Source of the DNA: Amaranthus tricolor
Lineage: Eukaryota > Streptophyta > Magnoliopsida > Caryophyllales > Amaranthaceae
Assembly (NCBI RefSeq): GCF_026212465.1
Contig: NC_080059.1
Span: 9,462,311 to 9,526,310 of the forward strand
Direction: 5' to 3'
DNA: 64,000 nucleotides
How positions within the stretch are numbered: the stretch's first letter is position 1; each line of letters opens with the position of its first letter. A program made the position numbers and the translations under genes. The notes beneath the pieces were generated by a model, which was given only the letters and a program-made list of their open reading frames with translations, did no database searches and was not told the DNA's origin. Below, in pieces: positions 33,122 through 44,410 of this stretch.

Positions 33122-34762
33122 GAAGAAGGCATCCAATGGCTAACAAGCCTCTTCAATGTTATCTGGAGGACACATAGAATGCCCGAAGAATTTAGGAGCA
33201 GTACTCTTATCCCAATATACAAAAACAAAGGTAATGCACAAGTATGTGGGAATTATAGAAGGATTAAACTTCTCAGCCACACAATGAAATTAAGGGAAAG
33301 AGTGATAGAGAAGAGAATCAGAGAAGAGGTAGTTATTAGGGAAAACCAATTTGGTTTCATGCCAGGGAGATCAACCATTGAGGCTATACATGTGTTAAGA
33401 AGACTGATGGAAAAAATATAGGGAAAGAAAAAAGGACCTGCATATAGTGTTTATAGCTTTGGAGAAGTCTTATGATAGCATACCACGATATAACATCTGG
33501 GATAGCCTAGAGGCTAAGGCCGTCTCGTGGAGCCATATTGAAGCAATACGAGATATGTACGATGGAGCATCAGCTAACATACAGAGACATGTTGGGATTA
33601 CAAAATCTTTCCCAGTTGGAGTAGGCTTGCATCAGGGATCGACACTAAGCCCTTTCCTTTTCGCAATCATCTTAGATGAGCTCTCAAAGTCTATCTGGGA
33701 AACTGTGTCATGGAGCATGTTATTTGCGGAAAATATAGTGTTGGTCACAGAAACTAGTGAAGAGGCTAATGCTAAATTAGAAGAATGGAGGGCAGTTTTA
33801 GAAGGCAAATGGTTGCGCATAAGCCGTACAAAAACAGAATATTTGAGATGCAACTTTAGTGGTAATGAGCAACATGATGATCCAGAGGTGATTATTGAAG
33901 AAGATGTGGTTGCAAGTACGAATAAGTTCAAGTATCTAGGGTCTGTTATCCAGAGTAATGAGGAGATTGATGGAGATATTACACATCGTATACAAGCAGG
34001 TTAGTTTAAGTGGCAAGCAACCACTGGAGTGTTATGTGATAGAAAGTTCCTGATTAGACTGAAAGGTAAATTCTACAAAGTGGCCATTAGACCAGCTTTG
34101 TTGTATGGGATAGAGTGTTGGCCCGTTGAGAAGATTCATGAACAAAAGATGGAACTAGCAGAGATGCGTATGCTGAGGTGGATGTGTGGTAACACAAAAA
34201 TGAATAGAATCAAGAACCAGGGGTTTAAAGAGAAACTAGGTGTTGCCCCATTATGCTAAAATGCGTGCAAATAGGTTATGATGGTTTGGACATGTGCAAA
34301 GAAAGACAGCCGACTCCCCCGTTAGAAGGATAGAAAGCATGATAGTGGAGGGTAAGAAAAGTTGAGGAAGACCTAAGAAAATGTGAGTAGAGCAAATTAA
34401 GAACGACTTAAGTGAGATGCGCCTCTCCGCGGACCTGACTAGGAATATGAATAGTTGGAGACGTCAGATCCATGTTATGGACCGCTAATAGGCTCTTTTT
34501 TTCCCTCCCCATCCTTTTCTTTTTATTCATTTTTTATTTAGTTATGTTTCTATGTAACCATTGGTTTTTTTTCTCGTTAGATAACATTGTCAGTCGTTAC
34601 TCATTTCCTCTAATGCAGGGCTCTTTCCTTTTGGGGGTAAAATAGACCACTTTCTTCTAGTCCTTCCTTAAAGGGCATACGGGTATAGATTGTTTGTCAT
34701 CTTACCTCACCCAGACTCTGCCTTTGAGCGGAATATTGGGTATGATGATGATGATGATGATG
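33122..34762 (+). mobile_element. RTE-type LINE, 5'-truncated, with 17-bp target duplication
   Basis: The 17-bp sequence ATTACTTTCTCCAAGTA flanks the element exactly (33105-33121 and 34763-34779). The plus strand encodes the RTE reverse transcriptase in three broken pieces: WRTHRMPEEFRSSTLIPIY and ENQFGFMPGRSTIEAIHVLR (to 33421), then LEKSYDSIPR and GLHQGSTLSPFLFAIILDEL (to 34004), then AIRPALLYGIECWPV (to 34259). The catalytic FADD box reads FAEN, so the enzyme would be inactive even if the frameshifts were repaired. The apurinic endonuclease domain is missing (5' truncation). The element ends with (ATG)n, the usual plant RTE tail. The exact target duplication shows fairly recent insertion despite the coding damage. 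Confidence 0.93.
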
Positions 34763-35149
34763 ATTACTTTCTCCAAGTAAGATCTTGAGTTTGATTTTCA
34801 CAAAATTCTTCCATTCCCTTAGTCATAGTGAAGTCATCAATTCATTATCCCACTCTAAAAAAGTTTAAGGTGAAGAAAAAAGACAAACAAGTCATACACA
34901 TTCCCCTTTCAAAGAGAGGATAAAACAAAATGTGATCCATTTTACTTCCAAATAAGGAGAGTCATGAATTAAAAGAAATATGAGTGACATCTGATTATTA
35001 GGAGTAAGCTTCACTAGACTAGGGGTTAGTCACTAGACTATACATAACTAACATAAATACAATAGCAAAAAAGATAATAAAACAAAAATAAGAACAACAA
35101 GACATAAAGAGGTAAGTGAAAAACATCTATCAATAGTTTAGGACATGGA

Positions 35150-35877
35150 TTCAGTGTTTTCAACTGCACTTATCCTCAGTTAGGTCCTTAAAGAGGTGCA
35201 AGTCATGTAAGTCAATTTTGGTTTATTCTTCCCACTTTCTCCTAGGTTTTCATTGACTACTCTTACCCTCCACAAATATACTTTCCACCTTTCTCATGGT
35301 AGCGTCGACAATCTTTCTTTAAACATCCCAAACATCTCGAACTATTTTAACACATATTTGCAGATAGGGGGCAACCCCGAGCCTCTCTTTAAACTTCTGG
35401 TCTCATTTTATCTATCATTGTGTGAACGCAAATCCACCTCAACATTTACAACCTCTCTTTTGTTCATAAAACTTCTTAACTGGCCATCTTTTCATCACAT
35501 ATAACAATGTAGGTCTGATAGTAACTCGACTGAATTTTCCTTTAAGCCTCATCAAAAATTTTTATCACAGTATTCCGATGGACTCTTCCACCCTGCTTGT
35601 ATTTAATGATTTACGGGGTTCCATACTTGCTCTGTCCCATTGAAATTAAACCACAAATATTTATTTTTTTTGCGACTTATACGTAATCTTTTACCTTCTA
35701 AAACTGTCATCCACTCCTCTAATTTTGCATTATCCTCCTCGCTGGTTTCTGTCTCCAGCACAATATCATCAAAGAAAAGCATGCACTATGACATCGTTTC
35801 CTGGATAAATATTAAAAGCTCATCCACAATAGAGGCAAAAATGAATGAGCTTAATGCTGAACCCTAATATAGGCAAT
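35150..35877 (-). mobile_element. RTE-type LINE fragment, antisense and more decayed
   Basis: On the minus strand the text parallels the element at 33122: the FFDDIVLETETSEE-like catalytic region (near 35770), NAKLEEWMTVLEGK, then RLKGKFSRVTIRPTLLY-like and RWICVHTM-like pieces. Numerous stops and indels separate them. Being in opposite orientation 0.4 kb from the first copy, it could form an inverted pair with it. Confidence 0.8.
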
Positions 35878-36163
35878 AAGTAACAAAAATTTATAATATA
35901 TGTCAAATGAATTTTATTAAAAGTCGTTTGCTATTTAAAAATAGATATTTGCATTCTAATCATAATAAAAAACATAAGGCTTCGATTTTCTACCGAAATA
36001 ATAATGATTGAGATTTCATGATTATAGTGTGATTGAATTTTAACACCAACTATTATAATATTATCTTAGAATATAGTTTAAAAGGACACCACGAATAAAA
36101 GTTGAAATATCTATGACAACAAAATAAAAATTCTTAATTTATAATATTGTTCAGTATCAACCA

Positions 36164-36705
36164 AGGTTATCAGCATCGGGATTCTACTTAAGATCGTTGA
36201 GGGGGTAGGATCGAAATCGGTAGAATTGAATCGTAGGATCATGTAATCCTACAAATACACATTAATGTGCTTTGGATTACTGATTATCAATTAAATTTGT
36301 TCTTTTTCAAAGTTTTAAGGTGCAAGTAAAAACTTATTTGACTTCATCTATTAAATTTGAAAAAGAATACTTTTAATAATCACTTTAAGCTACAAATCAA
36401 GAAAAACTTGAATTTTATAAAAGTATTGATATAGTTATTTTAAATATATGTATTTATATATAAGTGAAATCTGGATTATATGAAAATATTTTATAATTAA
36501 TTAAAACTACCTTTGTATGATCGAATCGTCAGGTTGTAGGATCGTGGAATCGTGTTATGATCTTATTACTTAAATTCTTGAGCTAAGTAGGATCGCACAA
36601 TTCTACCAAATTAAAATCCTACCTACGATCCAAATCAATTGCTTATTTTTAGATCGCAGGATCGTGAAATCATAGATTAGAATCGAGATTCTGATAACTA
36701 TTATC
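36164..36705. repeat. Foldback element with GGATCG-rich arms (copy 1)
   Basis: The outer ends GGTTATCAGCATCGGGATTC and GAATCGAGATTCTGATAAC are inverted complements. Both arms carry repeated TAGGATCGTG / GAATCGTAGGATC words and TCCTAC. The same arms occur at 39445-39540 and 41370-41485 on either side of a CACTA-like element. Confidence 0.65.
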
Positions 36706-37877
36706 AACATTTTCCTTCTAATAATGGAACTTAGATGACTTTATTTACATAAACATCTTTCAACACTCATTTGAGACAAGTTTCTTTGCCAAATTTGTAT
36801 TAAACTTTATATCAGTTAATACTAATAGTGTTGATTTCTTAGCATGACATTAAGAATTTAATTTCAATTAGCAATGTTAAATGTAAGGAAGATTTGTGAG
36901 AGGCATACTAAGTTATATCATATATCATGAGATTTTCCATCACCAACATAAATTTTTGATTGCGTTGGGTTCTTCACTTCTGTAATATGTATGTCTCATT
37001 TTATTAGCCCTTTCACTTATTGGAAAAAGAAAAAGAGAAAAAGCGATAAAAATGTATATTTGATAATATGTACATACATTTTAAAAGTTGGACCACTACC
37101 AGAGTAGGGTTTAAAGATGGGAGCACCACAACACAGCAGCTGATCATGATTAATATATACTCCTAAATTGGTATTGTATTTGTATTTTCTACAGTAAATG
37201 AGCGGTTTGGAGTATGCCAACCCAACCCTCTTTGGGATAATTAACAAAAAAAAAAAATCCCATGTTTAATACGGCAAAAAATGACCACAATCTAGCAAAT
37301 ACATTAGAGATCTCTTCAATCTCAACTTGCTTCTACTGATAATGAATAGGAATATCAATTGAAAATGATCATAGATATCTTACTTTGTTTCTAAATCTCA
37401 TACCACTATCTTGATTACCATATATGTCATGTCTATCTTTATCACATAAATTAATTTATATACAATATGTTTTAAAAGTTATTTGTACATCTAAAATTAG
37501 ATCTTGTTTTAATTTGAGTAAATACTGCCTTTTTGAGATAAAATTTTAAGATAAAACTTCACATATATCTCTTGTTAGTCAACTTATCTTGTAAAAAAAA
37601 ACTTTATTATCATGCATAACTTTAAAATTACTTTGTTATGGTCATTGCTAACCACTATCTCAAACACACATATTTTAAAACTTTTTATAGTATAATATTC
37701 ATTATCATCATCCTACCCAATGTATACCACTTATAGAAAAACTATAGACTTTTATAGTATAATATTGTACTTTGTACAACATACGTAACTACTGAGCTAC
37801 CCCTAATTTCTTTGTTAATTATCACTTTACTTAACACTTAACTATGTTTATCACAATCTGACATCGATTAGTTGTAC

Positions 37878-38280
37878 ATAGAGGTGTTTAATGGGACGGG
37901 CCCTTGTTTGGAGCCCTTATCCAGCCCGTTTTTAGAAGGGTTTCATAAGGGCCGGGCCGAAAATGGGTTATATTATAATTAAAATGAAGTGGGTTATAAA
38001 AGGGTTCAATAAGAGCTGAAAACAGGCCTTAGTAAATAACATAATTAATGTATAATTGAAATATTATAAATGACAATGTCCATGGAATTATTAATATCTT
38101 TTCAATTTAATTATTATAAATGATAGTTTAATTGTTCTTAATTGATATATGGGGATTAAAATAATTTGTAGTAGTAAATATGGGCCGCTATTTTCATTAT
38201 AAAGGCCCTTATCTAACCCGGTCCATATTTACTTAAGCCCGGCTCCCGGCCCTTATTCGGACCATTGAACAGCCCTACTC
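37878..38280. mobile_element. hAT-like MITE with GTTYAATGG ends
   Basis: AGAGGTGTTTAATGGGACGG at the left faces GGACCATTGAACAGCCCTAC at the right. Both ends also carry GGGCCGGGC / GCCCGGCTCCCGGCC text. Flanks TTGTACAT and TCGTACAT could be an 8-bp target duplication with one change. Confidence 0.65.
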
Positions 38281-38559
38281 GTACATTACAAATCAAAGAT
38301 ACATTTTATACAGAGTAGCTATATATTTATAATCTGAAAAAGTTGGTTCGAATACATGAAAATTAAAATTTGAAGAATGATTGGCAATTTGCTAAACTAT
38401 GAAAAGTAACATAGAATGTTTTGACTGTTGATTAAACTAATTAAAACTGAAAACTGAAACTAAATTGAATGAACTATCAATATTGAAGAATGATCGGGAA
38501 TTTGACTTCGTAACTTCCATTCATATTCGGGCTTATTTGCATTCACGTACCCGATCGAG

Positions 38560-38816
38560 TATTAGAGATACTCTTTTTTAGTATATAATTTTTGATTGAG
38601 TTGGTTTCTTGACATGGTATCAGAAGTTATTGTGATAAAAGGTCACGGGTTCGAATCTCAACTATCCATATTCAGCACTAGGTATGAGGAGCGCATGTGC
38701 TGCATCTACACTTCTAGCCCAAAATGCTATTGTGTGAGGGGGCGTGCCAGAGTATTTAACATATCCTGAGACCTCAATCATCAGTTTAAACGTTTAGTTG
38801 GGTTGGTTTCTTGACG
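38560..38816 (+). mobile_element. TRIM-like remnant with tRNA-Met primer-binding site
   Basis: GAGTTGGTTTCTTGACA precedes TGGTATCAGAAG at 38615-38626, a near-perfect initiator tRNA-Met primer-binding site. A purine tract (TGTGAGGGGGCG) lies at 38731-38744. A 72-bp repeat (38745-38816) ends GGGTTGGTTTCTTGAC, matching the end of the upstream LTR. The upstream LTR is diverged or truncated at its 5' half. Confidence 0.55.
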
Positions 38817-39005
38817 GATACCCAACGAATATCATAGCATTTAATCCTTGGTTAGGTACATCATGAAATACCCAACCATGTATTAAGAAATTTTATCGGG
38901 TATTGGCTTTATTATGAACGTCCAATTTCACTCGAATTCATCCTAAGTCTGGAGGATATACCAAATCGAACCCGATCATATAGCTCTTTTCATCTACAAC
39001 TTTGA

Positions 39006-39239
39006 GAGTGTTTGGCAAATGGCTGGTAGTTGATAGCTGATTATAGTGGCTGATTTGATCAACTGATTTTAAACCCGCTGCTATAAGCAGCTTGTTCAAA
39101 AACAGCTTATTCGTATCAATAAGCTGTTTCAACCAGCTAATTCACCAAACACTAGCATTAGCTGGTTTGACCACCCAACCTTCTATTTATATCAAAATAA
39201 GCTAAAATTGCTCGATAAGCTAATTTGGCCAAATACCCC
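39006..39239. mobile_element. MITE with GTGTTTGGCAAA ends (copy 2)
   Basis: Starts GAGTGTTTGGCAAATGGCTG and ends TTGGCCAAATACCCC, good inverted ends. The interior (GATAGCTGATTATAGTGGCT, TATAAGCAGCTTGTTCA) matches the copies at 30161 and 43328. Confidence 0.75.
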
Positions 39240-39444
39240 TTAATCTTTTCCGCTACTTTTCACTTGGATTTTAAGCTTCTTTAATGGTCCTAATAAGTTT
39301 AGTTTCTACTTTATTCAGCACATTTACCTGCAAAACTCTTAGAAAGACCAAACTTCCAAAATAAGTGTAGAACTTGGTAGAAAACATAAAAAGTTACCAT
39401 AAAAGAGTCTCAAAACACGGATAATATGGAGAAGAATACACAAA

Positions 39445-41485
39445 GTTGCAACGATTGAGATTTCACTTTGGAATCGTTCAGAGGAGTTTGATCGAATCTG
39501 TCAGATCGAATCTTAGGATCGTATAATTCTACAAATACACTTGAATAAGATAAAATATTTAATACCTAGTCATTATTGTTCATTTTTAAAGCTTAAATAC
39601 GTGAATTAAAGTTTCTTTAACTTTATTTTTAAGAACGAAATGGAAAAACGTTCAACAATTAGTTTGAAACTCCGAATCGAAATATTATGATTATAGAATA
39701 TTTAAAACATTTGTGTCTATATGAAAAAAATAGCGAAAGATGACATGTAAGATAAATTAATAGTGATTGTGACTAATATGTTGGATCATATGATATGTAA
39801 GGCACATCAAATATAAAGCAATATGGCGACAAAGGGTTTTTATCGCTTACTTTGTCACAAAACACGTTTGGCGACAAAATAGGCGACAAAACGCTTAGTC
39901 GCTAAAAACTTTGTCGCGAAAAAAAACCGGTCGCCTAATTTGTCGCCAACTTAGTGACAAAGCTAAAATTGTGTCTCCTTCTTTGTCGCTAACATTGATT
40001 ACAGGTCATAAAAAAAATTGAATATTTGTCATTATTATTAAATAATAATAGTAATTACTATTATTATTTAACAATAACAACAAATATTCAATTTTTTTAA
40101 CAAATATACATTATTAAAGTAATATTTACACAACAAAACTGAATTAAATGACATTTAATGAGTAAATTAAATTTTAACTAAAAAATAATTAGTAAATTAT
40201 TAATGGTTCTTTATTAGATTAATGATTTCTTAAAAAAATTAATTATCCTTTTCAAATTCTGAAAAATAGATAAAATTCTAAAAATTCATAAATGGTCCAA
40301 TAATATAGAAGAACAAAAAAACGCAAAATTGAAAAATAAATGAAAAACATAAACATAAAAAAAAAGACCCAACACAAAAAATCTAAAAAAAAATGAGGAA
40401 CAAAAAACATGAAAAAAAATGATGAACAAAAAACCAAATTGAAGAACAAAAACATGAACAAAAACAAAAACCCGACAACTTAAAAATGAAAAAAAAAAAA
40501 CGAAGAACAAAAAATTGGAAAAAAATGAAGAACAAAATCGAAGAACAACACTTAATCAAAGAAAAAAACGAAGAACAACAACCCAAAATCGAAGAACAAA
40601 AAACGAAGAACAACAGAAAATCAAAGAGCAAAATCGAACAACACAAAAACGAAGAACAAAAACAAACCCAGAATCCCCATGAACAAAAACAAAAACACAA
40701 CTCAGATCCAAAAATACAACCCAGATCGAAGCATTCACATGAAAAAAACCAAAGAAAATACAACCCGGATCAAAGCATTCAAAACTCAATATTAGGAAGA
40801 TTTTTCAAAAGGTTTAAGATTAGAGAGAAGATAAGTGTTCTTTTCGAATGCATGAGAAAGAAGGGTAGTAGCTTCTATAAATGAAGTGATTAAACTTCTT
40901 GTAGAGATAAGTTATGGGGTTTAGGGAAGGAGAAGATATGTAGGAATATGGAGATCAGAGAAGGAAGATGGAAAATGGAGAGAGATATGACACAATACTT
41001 AGCTTATAAAGAAAATGAATAGGTTTTGGTTACAAAATGTTTTGTCACCAAGTTTGTCACCAAAATTAAGAGGGATAAAATGGCGACAAAGAGTTTGTCG
41101 CAAAAAGTTTTTACTATTCAATCAAACATATCCCGCCCAATTTACTAAAAAATAAACCATTTAAAAATTTTGAACAACAATATTGGCGACAAAAAATGTC
41201 TTTTTGTCGCTAGTTTTGTCACCAAACTTAGAGACAAAAGCTTTTTTTTCGCTAAACTTTTTTTTTTTGTAGTGAGATAAATTAATAGTAATTATGACTA
41301 AATATATAAGATAAATTAATAGTAAATGACTAATTATGACTAAATATGCGTCTATGTAAAATGGAAAAAAATGTTAAGATCGTATTTACAATCTAAATCC
41401 CTCACCTATTTTTAGATCGTAGAATCATATGATCATATGATCGTAAATTAAAATCACAATTTTAATAACAATGACAATACATGTA
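39445..41485. repeat. Foldback element copy 2, split by a CACTA-like insert
   Basis: The left part (39445-39800) has TTGGAATCGTTCAGAGG and GATCGTATAATTCTACAAAT; the right part (41275-41485) has CCTATTTTTAGATCGTAGAA and ATCATATGATCGTAAATT. They match the left and right arms of 36164-36705. ATAAATTAATAGTRATTRTG text lies on both sides of the insert. Confidence 0.6.
39803..41274. mobile_element. CACTA-like non-autonomous element with GGCGACAAA subterminal repeats
   Basis: The right end ...TTTTTTGTAGTG (41263-41274) is the classic CACTA terminus in inverted form. The left end near 39803 (CACATCAAATATAAAG) is degenerate. Both ends are packed with GGCGACAAA, TTTGTCGCC and TTTGTCACC words, typical subterminal transposase-binding repeats. 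The interior has an inverted AATATTTGTYATTATTATT pair and a purine-rich GAAGAACAAAA tract. The long minus-strand Phe/Cys frames over that tract are composition artefacts. No transposase domain. Confidence 0.65.
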
Positions 41486-42423
41486 AAATATGAATGTATC
41501 AAACTTCCTAAAGGCATAACTTTACTTTTCTCTAAGCAAACTACTTTATTACAAAGGGATATGAAGGGCTAGTTGCCGTTTTTCCTAAGAAACCCTAAAA
41601 ATTACGAAACAATTCCAATTTACACAATATCCAACCAAATTTACACCTTAATCTAAATTGTACATCAAATTTAAAAATTAAAATAACAAATAAAAAAAAG
41701 TTAAAAGTCATAGTAGCAATATTAAGGATGAAAAACTTAGTTTTGTTTGTAAGTGCCCTTCAAATTTTTTAGTATCGTCTACTAAATTGCAAGTGAGCTC
41801 GTATTTTAATTAGATTTGAAATTTTGGTTTTTGGTCTTTAGTTGGGTCAACCCCAATCTATACCAAAATATTTCGATTTAGAAATTTCTAATTTTAAATC
41901 AAAATCAATTTTAAAAAGTCCAAATTATACTCTTTATTGGATTTAGATTGATTTAATTTACTACTTTTATCCAAATAATTTTCACCCCTGACAATAACAA
42001 TAACAAAATTAAATTCAATCTACATATTTTGGTTATTAAAATCAGATGAAACCTAATAAAATATAAAAACAGAAAAAATATAAAAAATAAAACCTAAAAG
42101 TTTCTTCAATAAAATGGTCAATGACGGTAGGGAACTTTTGGGTAGGCGGAGGGGCTGATGGGACAAGTTCGCTCTATACTTCTATGCGAAAGATTGAACA
42201 AAGTTTATCAAATAATTATGAATTATAGCCTTGTAACTTCAGCAGTTTTGAGAATTACGGTTTTAAAATTTATTTTTTGCAAATTACAACCGTTATAATA
42301 TTAAAGTCTACACTATTTAAGCCAAATGACCGTTGATCAATCCAAATGACCGTTGATTAATCTAAATGATAGTTGACCATTATTAATCACCTTTGACTTT
42401 CCTAATTATCAATGTTACCCTTA
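41486..42423. other. AT-rich spacer
   Basis: No gene or clear element was found. A weak match to the GGTTGATTT-type dispersed elements occurs near 41820-41960. Confidence 0.4.
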
Positions 42424-42705
42424 TTTTTTAGCACTTTAACGTCGTTTTTATCCATCATAACGATATTTTTTCAAAAAACGAATGTTGCGATTATCCTTAT
42501 AGGGTAACTCTATCGGAAACTCGGTCGAAACAAGTACTTGTTTGTCTATTTTTGGGCGCATAGACTAAAAAAGATATATAACATCGTTTTTACCCATCAT
42601 AACGATATTTTTTGAAAAAATGGACGTCGTGATTATCCTTAAGAAATAACTTTTTCAAAAATTCGCTTAATTTTTGGCACGTAAACCAAAAAAAATTCAA
42701 CGTCA
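42424..42705. repeat. Satellite-like tandem repeat, second locus (about two units)
   Basis: Two units carry CGTTTTTACCCATCATAACG with ATATTTTTTGAAAAAA then GGACGTCGTGATTATCCTTA. They align with the units at 14740-15165 through the GACGTCGTGATTATYCTT, GGTCGAAA and GCRCGYAAACCRAAAA words. Unit spacing is about 155 bp. Confidence 0.6.
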
Positions 42706-42934
42706 GCAACCCCTCCTGAGCTCCTCTTCGTAATTTTGATGGCACATAAGGTCCCTTACTACTATCCCTTCTTGATCCTCGTGAATGCAAGCTAATATTT
42801 GCTCCATCAAATACCCAATACTCAAATGCATCATAAAATGGATGAATTTGCTCTTGAGTCAAGACAAGCAAGCAATTTGAGTAAAGCCAAAAAAGAAAGT
42901 GGGGCCAGTTCATATTGATGAAATTTGACGTCAA
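42590..42934 (-). other. Unassigned 114-codon open frame
   Basis: The frame includes FDGANISLHSRGSRRDSSKG then PYVPSKLRRGAQEGL, which is less biased than most frames here. I recognise no family, and the C-terminal third lies over the satellite-like repeat. It is probably not a gene; possibly a coding remnant of an unknown element. Confidence 0.15.
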
Positions 42935-43199
42935 ATTATGTTAAACAAAGCTAAGATAAGTATAATAGCGGTATTGCGATCGGCAAGGCACGGCAGTATA
43001 CTGCACAATTAGATAATCAACTATCAAATGATAACCTTGCTAACAAAGGGTCATACTACTTGTTAACACTCTTTATATTGTATATTTATTTCATGTGATA
43101 CATGTTTGTTTGTTACAACATGCTATGTTTATTACCAATAATTAGTCATTACTATTATCTTTTGCACATATGCATTATCACTCTATTCGTTTTCACAAA

Positions 43200-43328
43200 T
43201 TTTTGTATGAGACGGTCTCATTGTGAGACATGCCTCATATTAGGGTTAAATAACCTAATAACAGAAACGTTTAGCTTATGGGCTTTTTATTTTGATTTCG
43301 TCTCCACCGTAAGAGGACCTCATACAAA
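43200..43328. mobile_element. GAGACGGTCTC-type MITE
   Basis: TTTTTGTATGAGACGGTCTC at the left faces GAGGACCTCATACAAAG at the right, good inverted ends. It abuts the MITE at 43328. Confidence 0.6.
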
Positions 43329-43546
43329 GAGGGGCTGATCCGTTTTAACTAATAGTTGATTTGACCAATTTATTTTGAACACGTTTTTAGGAGCATTTTT
43401 GTTATAAAACAACTTGTTTATAACAATAGGTTCTTATAACCAGCTAATTTATCAAACACTAAGATTAGAAGATTTGATCACTGAACTATATATTTGTACC
43501 AAAATAAGCTAAAATTATTCAAGAAGTTAGTTTACCAAACACCACT
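43328..43546. mobile_element. MITE with GTGTTTGGCAAA-type ends (copy 3), degenerate left end
   Basis: AATAGTTGATTTGACC, AACAACTTGTTTATAACAA and the right end AGTTTACCAAACACCA match the copies at 30161 and 39006. The left terminus is eroded next to the GAGAC-type MITE. Confidence 0.55.
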
Positions 43547-43950
43547 ATATCCGATTAGATGTAAGTATAAGACTTTTTTTTTACTAATTTTATTAGCAAA
43601 TATTTAGGATTTTATTTTAAATTTAGATATGATACTTTTTTAAAACAAATATATTAATTTAGATGATACTTTGATTTTTTCGCTTATGATCAATAAATAA
43701 ACCAAGTTGGAGGGGCCAAGGAAGCAGTTTGACTTTCCTTACAAATAAATGCAACAAAGTGTTCTTGCGCCGTACCGGTGGAAGAGCCGAATAGAATTTT
43801 TTGGGTCATTTCGTCCTACTTAAAATTCAAGATTGAAAATTTTTTTAGTAAATTAATTTTCCCAAATTTTTATTTTAGGATATGCTCCTATTTTTTTTAC
43901 TCTCTAAATTCCCACTTATATTTAAATACCTCAATATATTATAGAACTCT

Positions 43951-44410
43951 TTAGTTTCCATGACAAAAGCTATGAGTTAAATTTTGTCGTATTGTGTATT
44001 GTCCTAAGAAGTTGAATGGTGGAGTAGTTGATTAAAAAGTTTCACTCCTTAGTTTCTGTGTCTAAAGCAAATGAGGTAAAGTTTGTCATATCGTGTATAG
44101 TCTTAAAGGGTTGATCATGAAATGGTTGATTAAAATGTAAAAGTTCTCTCACTTAAATCTAAATATCTTAATAATTTTCTCAACTCTTTAGTTTATGTGT
44201 TAAAGGCAAATGACGCAAAATTTCTCATATCTTGTATAGTCCTAAGTGTTGATGATGATTTTAGAATGTAAAAATTCTCTCACTTATATCTAAATACATT
44301 AGTATTTTATTCAACTCTTTAGTTTCAGTGTCAAAAGCAAATAAGTCATAATTTATCGTGCATCGTCCTAAGAGGTTGAATCATGGAATAGTTGATTAGA
44401 GAGTAGAAAT
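43951..44410 (+). repeat. Tandem repeat, four units of about 98-139 bp
   Basis: Units start with TTAGTTTCNRTGTCAAAAGC at 43951, 44049, 44188 and 44319. Each continues with a TTTGTCRTATCGTGTATAGTCCTAA block and GGTTGA. Units 2 and 3 add ACTCTCACTTAAATCTAAATA, which unit 1 lacks. They are moderately diverged. Function unknown. Confidence 0.8.

Noticed and set aside
40252..40789. Long Phe/Cys-rich minus-strand frames and a Lys/Glu/Gln-rich plus-strand frame
   Set aside because: They translate a purine-rich GAAGAACAAAA tract inside a CACTA-like element on both strands. Composition is repetitive and no family motif is present.
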